The translations under genes and the position numbers were made by a program. Of a stretch of 64,000 nucleotides of DNA, positions 45,425 to 52,915 are shown piece after piece. The DNA is from Bacillota bacterium (GTDB lineage Bacteria > Bacillota > Clostridia > TANB77 > CAG-465), in assembly GCA_023460515.1 (NCBI GenBank), contig JAEWPS010000032.1, positions 62,001 through 126,000 on the forward strand. The letters are read 5' to 3'. Within the stretch, counting starts at the first letter, position 1. Each line of letters begins with the position of its first letter. The notes under the pieces are model-generated. The model had not been told where the DNA came from. It searched no databases and saw only the letters and a program-made list of their open reading frames with translations.

Positions 45425-45458
45425 TTAGGAAGTAAAAATAAACTTCCTAATTTTTTTT
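45425..45458 (+). terminator. Terminator after secF
   Basis: TTAGGAAGT (45425-45433) and ACTTCCTAA (45442-45450) followed by eight T. Confidence 0.9.
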
Positions 45459-45478
45459 ATTAAATTTCGTAAATAATA

Positions 45479-45506
45479 TTGACATTTTAGAAAATAATGA
45501 TATAAT
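45479..45506 (+). promoter_or_regulatory. tRNA-Leu promoter
   Basis: TTGACA (45479-45484), 16-base spacer, TATAAT (45501-45506), 13 bases before the mature tRNA 5' end. Confidence 0.85.
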
Positions 45507-45518
45507 ATATATGTCGAT

Positions 45519-45607
45519 GGGATTGTGGCGGAACTGGCAGACGCACAGGACTTAAAATCCTGCGGGAGTTAAATCCCGTATCGGTTCGATTCCGATCATT
45601 CCCACCA
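45519..45607 (+). tRNA. tRNA-Leu(UAA)
   Basis: A class II tRNA of 89 bases including an encoded CCA end. Acceptor GGGATTG pairs with CATTCCC (one U-U mismatch), the anticodon stem-loop is CAGGA-CTTAAAA-TCCTG giving anticodon UAA, a long variable arm CGGGAGTTAAATCCCG follows, and the T arm is ATCGG-TTCGATT-CCGAT. Monocistronic, with its own promoter and terminator. A decayed copy of its 3' part lies at 49889-49990. Confidence 0.95.
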
Positions 45608-45614
45608 GTAAAAT

Positions 45615-45649
45615 AAGCAGTTATACGATTTTGTATAACTGCTTTTATT
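45615..45649 (+). terminator. tRNA-Leu terminator
   Basis: AAGCAGTTATAC (45615-45626) and GTATAACTGCTT (45633-45644), then TTATTT. A similar hairpin recurs at 49950-49990. Confidence 0.88.
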
Positions 45650-45685
45650 TATATTTTTACATGAATTTCTAACATTTTTCTAACA

Positions 45686-46888
45686 TTATTCTTTTTCGCT
45701 TTTATTTATATTTTCATCATTATCGCTATCATTATCTATATTTTTATTTTCTTCTACTTCTGGATTCAGGGGTTTAGTCATTTTACTTAATGAAGTAAAA
45801 AGTTGATTTAAACTATTTTGAATATTTCCAAAATTATTTGAAAATGATTTTATAGCAGGCGAAATAGTATTTATCATATTTATATATATTTCTGCCATTC
45901 TTTCACTCAGGTATTTTTCATTTATAGCATTAAAATCTTTTGACATAGTGGCATAAATTGCTTCATTTATAGCTTTGTTTGTACAATCTAGAGTAATAGA
46001 AAGTTCTGAAAATTGTTCGTAACGAAAATATTTACAGTGTGCAACGATATTTCTATATTTTCTTATTTTATCTATGTTATCTTTAATATTGTCTATATTA
46101 ACTATATTTGAGAAAAATCTATCCCAGTCTGATTTTGGTTTTAAGTCTTCTATTATTGTTCTTATTTCTAAATCTTTTAGTTTACTGAAGTCATCTGTTT
46201 TTTCTAAAAGTCTTGTTAATTTTATTTCCTCATGTTGAGTATACTTTGGAATAAATAATATATCTTGTATCTGATGGAGTTCAAGTTCACAAAAGTATAA
46301 TGTCAATGGATCTTGTTTTCCTTTGTTTTGATATAATTTTCGTTGCTTACCTATTGTTTCCCTGACTTTAATGGTTGTTTCTTGACTCATTTGTTCAGTG
46401 TACGATTTTCCAAATTGAAATAAGTATGTATTAAATAATAATAATCTTAGTAATCTTTCAAAATTATTTAAACTTGGAAATATTTTATTACAATAGTATT
46501 CTGATACTTGATCATATGAATTAATAATAATAAAATTATCTTTCGTGATTTTTATTAGTTTGTCTTCAAATTCTTCATAAATATCTATAATTTCGTCGTT
46601 AATTTTTCGCTTATATTCTAGTGATAGATATGTGCATTTATGTTCATAATGATTTCTTATAGAAAATTTAAAGCGATACTTTTTGGTATCTTTTTCATAT
46701 GTAATTGTTCCTTCAGTAATCGAATCAATAAAATGTTTTGTTTTAGTGACTGAAGGAGATACTACATTAAAATTATCTGTGATAACTCTAAATAATGATT
46801 TTTCAAGTTTTACTGATGAACTTTTGCTTTCTGAACGCTTCATTACTTGTCCATAATCTGTTATAAATATATAATCCATTTTCAACAT
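45686..46888 (-). CDS. HEPN-motif protein, candidate ribonuclease effector
   Basis: A 400-residue soluble protein of no family I can name with certainty. Near residues 260-300 it has a helical segment with KYRNIVAHCKYF; R279 and H284 form the Rx4-6H motif (with Asn after Arg) of HEPN ribonucleases such as Apea/Swt1-like proteins, which act as RNA-cutting effectors in toxins and antiphage systems. A leucine-rich helix FERLLRLLLF near 143-152 could be the companion helix. The N-terminal third (1-120) is beta-rich; the C-terminal 40 residues are an acidic Asn/Asp/Glu tail. Start ATG after AAGGAGA. It is divergent from a KAP-type ATPase. Confidence 0.6.
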   Translation of the reverse strand: MLKMDYIFITDYGQVMKRSESKSSSVKLEKSLFRVITDNFNVVSPSVTKTKHFIDSITEGTITYEKDTKKYRFKFSIRNHYEHKCTYLSLEYKRKINDEIIDIYEEFEDKLIKITKDNFIIINSYDQVSEYYCNKIFPSLNNFERLLRLLLFNTYLFQFGKSYTEQMSQETTIKVRETIGKQRKLYQNKGKQDPLTLYFCELELHQIQDILFIPKYTQHEEIKLTRLLEKTDDFSKLKDLEIRTIIEDLKPKSDWDRFFSNIVNIDNIKDNIDKIRKYRNIVAHCKYFRYEQFSELSITLDCTNKAINEAIYATMSKDFNAINEKYLSERMAEIYINMINTISPAIKSFSNNFGNIQNSLNQLFTSLSKMTKPLNPEVEENKNIDNDSDNDENINKSEKE

Positions 46889-46911
46889 ATAAATTTCTCC
46901 TTAATATTTGT

Positions 46912-46940
46912 ATTATATCACTATTAAAGATATATGTCAA
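46912..46940 (-). promoter_or_regulatory. Promoter of the HEPN gene
   Basis: On the minus strand TTGACA (46940-46935), 17-base spacer, TATAAT (46917-46912), 23 bases before the start: a perfect consensus. Confidence 0.85.
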
Positions 46941-47158
46941 ATATTGTATTAAATTAGAAAACTAGTTTTAAAAAAACATTTTATCAAATTTTTCTTAATA
47001 CTTTATGGATACCAATTATTGATTTTGTATTCAACCCTGCTCTGCCGTTTATTCTCTCATCTTTTTGTGTAGTATTATATAGTTCTTGAATATTTATTGG
47101 TTAGAATGATATATAAAGTAAATAAAATTGTAATTAAGATATAAGTAATTAGTTTGAT

Positions 47159-47187
47159 TTGCAATTTATGTAAAAATATGGTACAAT
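47159..47187 (+). promoter_or_regulatory. Promoter of the KAP ATPase gene
   Basis: TTGCAA (47159-47164), 17-base spacer, TACAAT (47182-47187), 18 bases before the ATG. The 317 bases between the divergent HEPN and KAP genes hold this and the HEPN promoter; no other element was recognised. Confidence 0.78.
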
Positions 47188-47205
47188 ATTTTCGGTGATA
47201 TATAT

Positions 47206-48699
47206 ATGAATTTTGAAAATGATGATAAATTAAATAGAAAGAGATATGCTGATTTTCTTTTGGAAATAGTGAATAATTATAATGTTTATAAGCGAGACAG
47301 CGAAAATCTTTCTTTTTCGATTGCTATCGATTCTTCTTGGGGCACAGGTAAGACTACTTTTTTAGAAATGTTTGAAGATAAGATAAAAAGTGATAATGAG
47401 AAAACTATTGTTATAAAATACAGTGCATGGAAAAATGATTTCTGGGATAATCCTTTTGAAACGTTAATGTGCACAATTTTGTCTAATGATATTTTTGTAA
47501 ATAATAATGATATTGAAAATATTAAGACCCTTGGCAAGGATTTAAAAGAGGTTGGAATTAATTTAGGAAAAAGTTTAATAAAGAAACAATTAAATAAATT
47601 TTTTGACGAGGAAATTGTTGATGAGATAGATAAAAGAGTAATAAATTCAGGACATTGGAATAGATTCAAAAAAAGTAAAAGTGCTAATTATGATTTTTTT
47701 GCTAAGTATAATGAATACTCAAAAAATCTTGAAAAAATGAAAAAAATATTGAATGAAATATGCAAAGATAGAAAAATTATAATTTTAATTGACGAACTAG
47801 ATAGATGTAAGCCAATATTTGCAATTAATATGTTAGAATTAGTTAAACATATCTTTGATATAGAAAATATGGTGTTTATATTTGCTTTAGATATTCAGCA
47901 ATTAAGTCATTCTATTAAAACAATTTACGGAGATATGGATTCACCTGGATATTTGTGTAGATTTTTTGACTATATAAGTAAATTACCTAAGTGTGATACA
48001 GATTTATATATTGATTATCTTATCGGTAATAACCCTTTAATAAATGGTGACTTAAAAGAAGAAAGAATTAAGTCTAATAAATATGTTAAATTTGATTTCA
48101 TCGAGAATTTTAAATCTTTTTCAAGAGTATATAATCTTTCTCTTAGAGATATAAATATAATTTATTCTAACTTTCTATTGTTAGAAATGTGGGAGTTAAA
48201 AGAAAACACAAACATGAGATGTTATACAATATATTTGTTTTTATTAATCATGAAATATAAAGATTATGAGTGTTTTAATAATATCTTTATTAATTCAAAA
48301 GAAAGTGCAAAAATATATGAAGAAGATTTTATTTTAAAATTTGAAAAAGTAAGTAGAGACAAAAATTTAGAAATTCGTGATATATTATCAAATATTGTAA
48401 AAGATGTGGAATTATCACAAAAAATAGATTTTGAAGAAATAGGTTTAGATGGGATAGCTGCAAATAATAATTTCAAAATACAAGGCGTAATTATAGAAAA
48501 CAAGAAAATAGTTGCGCAATTTGGTGATTCATCTTTTGCTATTCAAAAGGCGTATGATCATTCTGTAAATTATTCTAATATTTTATTTTACTCAGATATT
48601 GAAAATTGGGAGTCTATTAAAAATTTAAGACTTAAAGAATTTTTACATAGAAAACTTGAATTTTTCGACTTTTCTAATCAAAATGAAAATACAATATAA
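47206..48699 (+). CDS. KAP-family P-loop NTPase
   Basis: A 497-residue KAP-type ATPase (STAND-related). Walker A SSWGTGKTTFLEMF at about residues 42-55, the family-typical YSAWKNDFW motif after it, Walker B IILIDELDRCKP near 190, and FIFALDIQQLSHSIK after Walker B, also typical. Unlike many KAP proteins no membrane helices are inserted in the ATPase domain. The C-terminal part (about 330-497) is unfamiliar and may be the sensor. The start has only GGTGATAT upstream, a weak ribosome site. KAP ATPases occur repeatedly in phage-defence loci; next to a divergent HEPN protein this role is plausible but unproven. Confidence 0.8.
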   Translation: MNFENDDKLNRKRYADFLLEIVNNYNVYKRDSENLSFSIAIDSSWGTGKTTFLEMFEDKIKSDNEKTIVIKYSAWKNDFWDNPFETLMCTILSNDIFVNNNDIENIKTLGKDLKEVGINLGKSLIKKQLNKFFDEEIVDEIDKRVINSGHWNRFKKSKSANYDFFAKYNEYSKNLEKMKKILNEICKDRKIIILIDELDRCKPIFAINMLELVKHIFDIENMVFIFALDIQQLSHSIKTIYGDMDSPGYLCRFFDYISKLPKCDTDLYIDYLIGNNPLINGDLKEERIKSNKYVKFDFIENFKSFSRVYNLSLRDINIIYSNFLLLEMWELKENTNMRCYTIYLFLLIMKYKDYECFNNIFINSKESAKIYEEDFILKFEKVSRDKNLEIRDILSNIVKDVELSQKIDFEEIGLDGIAANNNFKIQGVIIENKKIVAQFGDSSFAIQKAYDHSVNYSNILFYSDIENWESIKNLRLKEFLHRKLEFFDFSNQNENTI

Positions 48700-48755
48700 T
48701 ATCTTAATTTAAAAAAATAATTAAATATATATTCTTTCTAAAAAAGAGAACATTT

Positions 48756-48785
48756 ATTGTATTGTTTTTTAATAAACAATACAAT
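48756..48785. repeat. Perfect 12-bp inverted repeat
   Basis: ATTGTATTGTTT (48756-48767) and AAACAATACAAT (48774-48785) with a six-base loop, 57 bases after the KAP gene. No T-run follows on either strand, so it is not a standard terminator; it might stabilise the KAP mRNA 3' end or bind a protein. Confidence 0.5.
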
Positions 48786-48870
48786 GTTATGAAATTTAAA
48801 ATTGCAAATTTCTTTCTCGCTATATATCTTATATAAGTTAATAAAGGAAGATTTGTATAATACATCACAT

Positions 48871-48898
48871 AATTTATAGTATAATCATACTATAAATT
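48871..48898. promoter_or_regulatory. Inverted repeat over the -10 of the DUF2935-like gene
   Basis: AATTTATAGTAT (48871-48882) and ATACTATAAATT (48887-48898), loop AATC. The TATAAT at 48880-48885 lies within it, and the ribosome site AGGAGGTGAT follows directly. No clear -35 is seen. A repressor dimer bound here would cover the promoter; alternatively the RNA would start inside the repeat. Confidence 0.5.
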
Positions 48899-48911
48899 AG
48901 GAGGTGATACT

Positions 48912-49814
48912 ATGTTAAGTGAACAAGAATATGTGGTTCAATCACTTGAGTTACATTTGTTTTTTGCTAGAATTATGAAAGAGCATTCAATATTTTTGGA
49001 AGCGGGTTTTACACCAAAAGATGTTGACTTTTCACAACATGCAGATGAACTAAAAATAGATTTTGAAGATATATTATCAAGAAGTGTAGTTTTAGGTAAT
49101 GGGTTAATAAGGAAAAATATTTTAGAATCAGGAGAAATTGTTACAAATTATACACTAGGTGCAGAACAAAAAACTGCTAATTTTACAGGAATAGCTATAA
49201 ATTCAAATATAACAAGAATGGAGGCAAATTTATTAAGTATGAATAATAAATATGTTACTCCGCAAATGGTTATGAGTGTGAAACAAATTAATAGAAATGC
49301 AATGTTACTTTTAAATAATATTATTGAATTTAAGATAAGAATATTAAATGAAGTTACATCATGCAATATGTTTACAGTAAATTATCCACTGCTTTTAAAA
49401 CATATTCTACGCGAAGCACAATTATACAAAAAACTATTGATGGATCTTGAAAATGGAATAAGCTTAGATAGTTTAGACGTAAAAGAAGCAGAACTTTTTT
49501 GGGATCAAATTATGATGGAGCATGCTTTATTTATAAGGGGATTACTTGATCCAACAGAAGAAGCTTTAATTCAAACTTCAGATAATTTTGCTAGAAGTTA
49601 TGAGCAATTATTAAAAGAAGCAAAAGAAACGACAGATAAAGTAATAGCGGGTGTTACAAATGATTCTTTAGAAGAAACAATAAAATTTAAGGAGTTTAAA
49701 ACAGCTGGAGTAAAGGGAATATCTGAGTGTAAGATAAAATCAATAATACTACCATTGCTTGCAGATCATGTATTAAGGGAATCAAATCATTTTATAAGAA
49801 TTTTAAGAAGGTAA
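48912..49814 (+). CDS. DUF2935-like helical protein
   Basis: A 300-residue all-helical protein made of two related halves, each with an internal ...HLFFARIMKEHSIFLE or ...FWDQIMMEHALFIRGL segment. The spaced His/Glu pairs would form a ferritin- or hemerythrin-like metal site, as proposed for DUF2935 proteins of spore-forming Firmicutes. Function unknown. Excellent ribosome site AGGAGGTGAT. It is the last gene before the decayed tRNA copy. Confidence 0.75.
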   Translation: MLSEQEYVVQSLELHLFFARIMKEHSIFLEAGFTPKDVDFSQHADELKIDFEDILSRSVVLGNGLIRKNILESGEIVTNYTLGAEQKTANFTGIAINSNITRMEANLLSMNNKYVTPQMVMSVKQINRNAMLLLNNIIEFKIRILNEVTSCNMFTVNYPLLLKHILREAQLYKKLLMDLENGISLDSLDVKEAELFWDQIMMEHALFIRGLLDPTEEALIQTSDNFARSYEQLLKEAKETTDKVIAGVTNDSLEETIKFKEFKTAGVKGISECKIKSIILPLLADHVLRESNHFIRILRR

Positions 49815-49888
49815 CTCTTCATTTTACAAAGGGATGGAATTAGTAGTGTTTTACATAAAAAGAGAGATCTAAACTAATAACTTTTTAA

Positions 49889-49990
49889 CACAAAATTCTA
49901 ATGGTGTTAAAACCATATCGGTTGGATTTAGATAATTCCCACAAGTAAAAAGAAGCAGTTATCACTTTTTTGTATAACTGCTTCTTTTTA
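49889..49990 (+). pseudogene. Decayed copy of the tRNA-Leu 3' half and terminator
   Basis: From 49889 the sequence follows the tRNA-Leu from its anticodon loop to past the CCA position with substitutions and one single-base gap. Shared stretches include ATATCGGTT, AATTCCCAC and then AGTAAAA and AAGCAGTTAT. The similarity continues into the terminator hairpin (GAAGCAGTTAT at about 49952, ATAACTGCTTC at 49974-49984). The 5' half is not recognisable and the T and acceptor stems no longer pair, so it is not functional. It is either an old attachment-site duplicate or the remnant of a second tRNA gene. Confidence 0.7.
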
Positions 49991-50013
49991 TATCTATTCT
50001 AATAATACATTAA

Positions 50014-50400
50014 TTACTCTTTTGATTTTTCATAAATTGCTTTATTAAAGTAATAAAGCAATTTTTTAGTTGAATTATTATTAATTTTGTGTATAGAATA
50101 ACCTAATAATAGTTCATTTCTAATATTAAATTCTTCAGATAAAAGTTTTAATAGTTCATTTTTCTTTATAATAAATTTAATCTTTTTTCCGGCTAGGATT
50201 AAAACTTTGTTATTAAAAGTTATAAGATCCTCTGTACCATTATCTCGCATTTTATCTATATATAGCTTACTGACGTAAGCAATACTAAGTATATCTTTAA
50301 TACTATTGGAATCAAATATAATTTTAATTTCTTCAACTGTGGAAATATTTTTTGATATAGCAGTTAGCCTTATTTTACTTTTATTTACAATTATTATCAA
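50014..50400 (-). CDS. Unknown 128-residue protein
   Basis: A hydrophilic, Lys/Asn/Ile-rich protein without a signal peptide or membrane segment. The first 90 residues look alpha/beta (NKSKIRLTAISKN, KVLILAGKKIKFII). No family recognised. AGTGATTT upstream provides a modest ribosome site. It is convergent with the decayed tRNA copy and follows the ribbon-helix-helix-like gene on the same strand, with 124 bases between. Confidence 0.5.
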   Translation of the reverse strand: MIIIVNKSKIRLTAISKNISTVEEIKIIFDSNSIKDILSIAYVSKLYIDKMRDNGTEDLITFNNKVLILAGKKIKFIIKKNELLKLLSEEFNIRNELLLGYSIHKINNNSTKKLLYYFNKAIYEKSKE

Positions 50401-50524
50401 AATAAATCACTCCGTATTTTAATATAATCATAAGTTGCATTTTAAATTTGTAAAAAATCTTAAACTGGGCTGTTTTGCAAAATGGATCTTAAAAAATTTC
50501 TAAAAATATTTATAATTATATAAC

Positions 50525-50872
50525 TTAAACTTCTAATTTATCCAATACATATTTTATAGCGGAGTTTAGTAAACGATAGATTGAAACACTATATTTCTCT
50601 TTTAATAGTTCTAGTTTTTTATATTCAGATTCTCTAAAAGAAACTGTTCTCATAACAGTTATTTCACTTTTATCCTTTTCTGCAATGTATAAACTATCCT
50701 TTTCTTTTATATGTGAATCGTAAGCATCTATGAATGCACATATTAATTGATTTATATTTGCATCATAGACTTCGTTAGATAGATATTGTAATTTTTCATA
50801 TAATGTATAGTCTATTTCTACAACTTTTTTTATTACATTTTCTCTTTTATAAAATTTTAAATTTTCCTGCAT
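50525..50872 (-). CDS. Ribbon-helix-helix-like regulator with two repeats
   Basis: A 115-residue protein with two segments that each look like an Arc/MetJ ribbon-helix-helix unit: a strand with alternating residues followed by two helices (KVVEIDYTLYEKLQYLS near 15-31, and RTVSFRESEYKKLELLKE near 74-91 with SIYRLLNSAIKYVLD after it). A covalent pair of such units could bind DNA as one chain. ATG at 50872 is chosen for the GAGGTG site upstream. A perfect 12-bp palindrome lies just before the gene, suggesting autoregulation. Confidence 0.55.
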   Translation of the reverse strand: MQENLKFYKRENVIKKVVEIDYTLYEKLQYLSNEVYDANINQLICAFIDAYDSHIKEKDSLYIAEKDKSEITVMRTVSFRESEYKKLELLKEKYSVSIYRLLNSAIKYVLDKLEV

Positions 50873-50888
50873 AATACACACCTCAAGA

Positions 50889-50900
50889 ATAGTATACTAT
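50889..50900. promoter_or_regulatory. Palindrome upstream of the RHH-like gene
   Basis: ATAGTATACTAT, a perfect 12-base palindrome 17 bases upstream of the ATG on the minus strand, next to the ribosome site. Candidate operator for the gene's own product. Confidence 0.4.
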
Positions 50901-50953
50901 CTTATTTAAAATATTATAACTACTTAGTAAGAAGATATAATATTCCTTTTTAG

Positions 50954-50982
50954 TTGACATTTTGATGAAAAAATGTTACAAT
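50954..50982 (+). promoter_or_regulatory. Promoter of the SpoVT-type domain gene
   Basis: TTGACA (50954-50959), 17-base spacer, TACAAT (50977-50982), 27 bases before the ATG. Confidence 0.82.
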
Positions 50983-51008
50983 ATGTATATTATGGGAGAG
51001 GTGCACTG

Positions 51009-51428
51009 ATGATATTTCAAGATAGATTCAAAAATTTCATAGATATTTCTGCTAAACTGAGCTTTGGAAGTTCAATATATATAACAGATTTAGAAAAAGT
51101 AATATATGTTGCTTCAGAATCATTTTCTAATATTGAAAATAAAGAAATAAGTGTAGAATTAAAAGCATTAGAATCGGTATTTGCTAATGACTACAATAAA
51201 GATGTTATATTATGTGATAATAAGGTTATTCCTATATATAATGATAGATCAATTGAAATTAAATATATTACTCAAATAATATTGCCAATAGTCATAGATG
51301 GCAAATTTTTTGGTACACTCATAAATACAAATGATTCGAATTATTATGATAATGTAAATTTAAGGTATGCTAAAACTACACTTGAATTTGTGGAAATTTT
51401 TATTAGAGATTCAATTAAAAAGGAATAA
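51009..51428 (+). CDS. Stand-alone SpoVT C-terminal (GAF-like) domain protein
   Basis: A 139-residue protein resembling the C-terminal GAF-like domain of the sporulation regulator SpoVT (IYITDLEKVIYVASE, then ILCDNKVIPIYNDR and IILPIVIDGKFFGTLI). The N-terminal AbrB DNA-binding part of SpoVT is absent, so it cannot bind DNA the same way and may be a sensor or partner. ATG 51009 with GAGAGGTG upstream; codons before it overlap the promoter. Confidence 0.65.
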   Translation: MIFQDRFKNFIDISAKLSFGSSIYITDLEKVIYVASESFSNIENKEISVELKALESVFANDYNKDVILCDNKVIPIYNDRSIEIKYITQIILPIVIDGKFFGTLINTNDSNYYDNVNLRYAKTTLEFVEIFIRDSIKKE

Positions 51429-51809
51429 ATGATAATACGAATTAATATTAAAAGAGTTTATACAAATTAAAAATATAAAAGAATATTTATAAAATTTAAT
51501 ATTGTTTTTTAAGATCCTTTCTTATGATAGTTTATTTTAACACTTGTACATCTATATGTCAACATTTTAATGAAATAATCGTACGTCTGAATTCGACATA
51601 TAATAGGTATCTGAGTATATTTTAGATAATATATACTTCTTAATAATCTTTAAAAATTTTTAATTATATTAATAGTATGAAATTTTGAAAAATCGGATGG
51701 AAATCTCGAAATGGGTTGAAATATTTTGAAATATCATTTATAATTTATATATAAAAGAAAACAATATACATGATGATAAAATTTAATATACGTAAGATAA
51801 GGAGAAAAT
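51429..51809. other. Intergenic region before the exchanger gene
   Basis: About 380 AT-rich bases with no supportable gene. A TTCGACA at 51592-51598 equals a Spo0A-box core followed by ATATAAT, which may be a coincidence. The segment 51682-51735 carries a short imperfect repeat (GAAATATTTTGAAATATC). No riboswitch recognised. Confidence 0.4.
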
Positions 51810-52769
51810 ATGATATTTATTATGATGATAATTGGACTAGCAATGTTAATAATAGGAGCTAATTTACTTGTTGAGGGCAGTATTAAAATAGCAAAAAAGT
51901 TTAAAATTTCAACAATAATTATTTCTATGACAATCATATCTATTGGAACTAGTATGCCTGAATTTGCAATTGCTTGTGTATCTTCTTCGAAAGGTTCGCA
52001 AATAGCTCTATCTAATAATATAGGTAGTATAATTTCAACAATTGCTATTAGCGTTGGAATAACATCTTTACTTTACACAATACATTTAAAAAAGAATATT
52101 TCAAGAGAAGTTGTAAAAATGATTCTTATACAAATGGTATTGTTGCTTTTACTTGTTATTGGCGACGGTTTAAATATAATGGATGGTATTATTTTCTTGG
52201 TGATATTTGCTTTTTACATGAGACATTTAATAAAAAAATCTAAGAAAATAATAAGTGAACGTGATGAAGAAAAATTAATAGAAGAAAAAGAAAATTTTAT
52301 AAAAGAAGCAGAGGATATAAAGCAAATGAGTATATTTACTGCTTGTACATTTATTGTAGTTGGTTTGATTTTGGTTATTTATGGTAGTAATTTTGTAGTT
52401 GATGCTGCAACACAAATAGCAAGATATCTTTCGCTTTCAGAAGCGTTCATTGGTGTAACTGTTGTGGCTCTTGGAACCACACTTCCAGAACTTTCTACAG
52501 CTCTGGTTGCAGGAAAAAAGAAAGAATTTGATATAATAATAGGTAATGTAATAGGAAGTGGAGTTTCAAACATTATGCTAATAGTAGGTGTGGCTTCAAT
52601 TATTCATCCAATACACTACACAAACACTTTATTGTTTCAAATTGGATTTATGATTTTGTTTGGATTAATATTCTATACTTTGTCTACTCAAGAGAAAATT
52701 GAAAGAGACGATGGACTTGTTCTATTGTCAATGTATATTATATTTGTAACATTAAGTTCCATAATATAA
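51810..52769 (+). CDS. CaCA-family sodium/calcium exchanger
   Basis: A 319-residue cation antiporter of the YrbG type with about ten helices. The two inverted alpha repeats are clear: GTSMPEFAIACVSSSKG with NNIGSIIST in the first half, and GTTLPELSTALVAG with GNVIGSGVSNIML in the second; the paired Glu residues bind the ion. A charged loop of about 35 residues (near 145-180) separates the halves. AAGGAGA precedes the ATG. Confidence 0.9.
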   Translation: MIFIMMIIGLAMLIIGANLLVEGSIKIAKKFKISTIIISMTIISIGTSMPEFAIACVSSSKGSQIALSNNIGSIISTIAISVGITSLLYTIHLKKNISREVVKMILIQMVLLLLLVIGDGLNIMDGIIFLVIFAFYMRHLIKKSKKIISERDEEKLIEEKENFIKEAEDIKQMSIFTACTFIVVGLILVIYGSNFVVDAATQIARYLSLSEAFIGVTVVALGTTLPELSTALVAGKKKEFDIIIGNVIGSGVSNIMLIVGVASIIHPIHYTNTLLFQIGFMILFGLIFYTLSTQEKIERDDGLVLLSMYIIFVTLSSII

Positions 52770-52829
52770 CAAAAAACACATAAAAAAGCATATTTTTTAT
52801 AAAAAATATGGATATTTTTGTAAAAATAA

Positions 52830-52857
52830 TTGTATTTGTAAAAAGTTATGATATAAT
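52830..52857 (+). promoter_or_regulatory. Promoter of the HAD-like gene
   Basis: TTGTAT (52830-52835), 16-base spacer, TATAAT (52852-52857). Confidence 0.65.
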
Positions 52858-52915
52858 ATAACCAACGCGCATACTTATATTGAATTAAATATTTATGCTT
52901 AGGAGGCGTATTATT

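Noticed and set aside
51592..51598. Spo0A boxes (TGTCGAA/TTCGACA) here, at 36869-36875 and at 60907-60913
   Set aside because: A seven-base motif is expected several times by chance in 64 kb of this composition; positions relative to promoters are not convincing.
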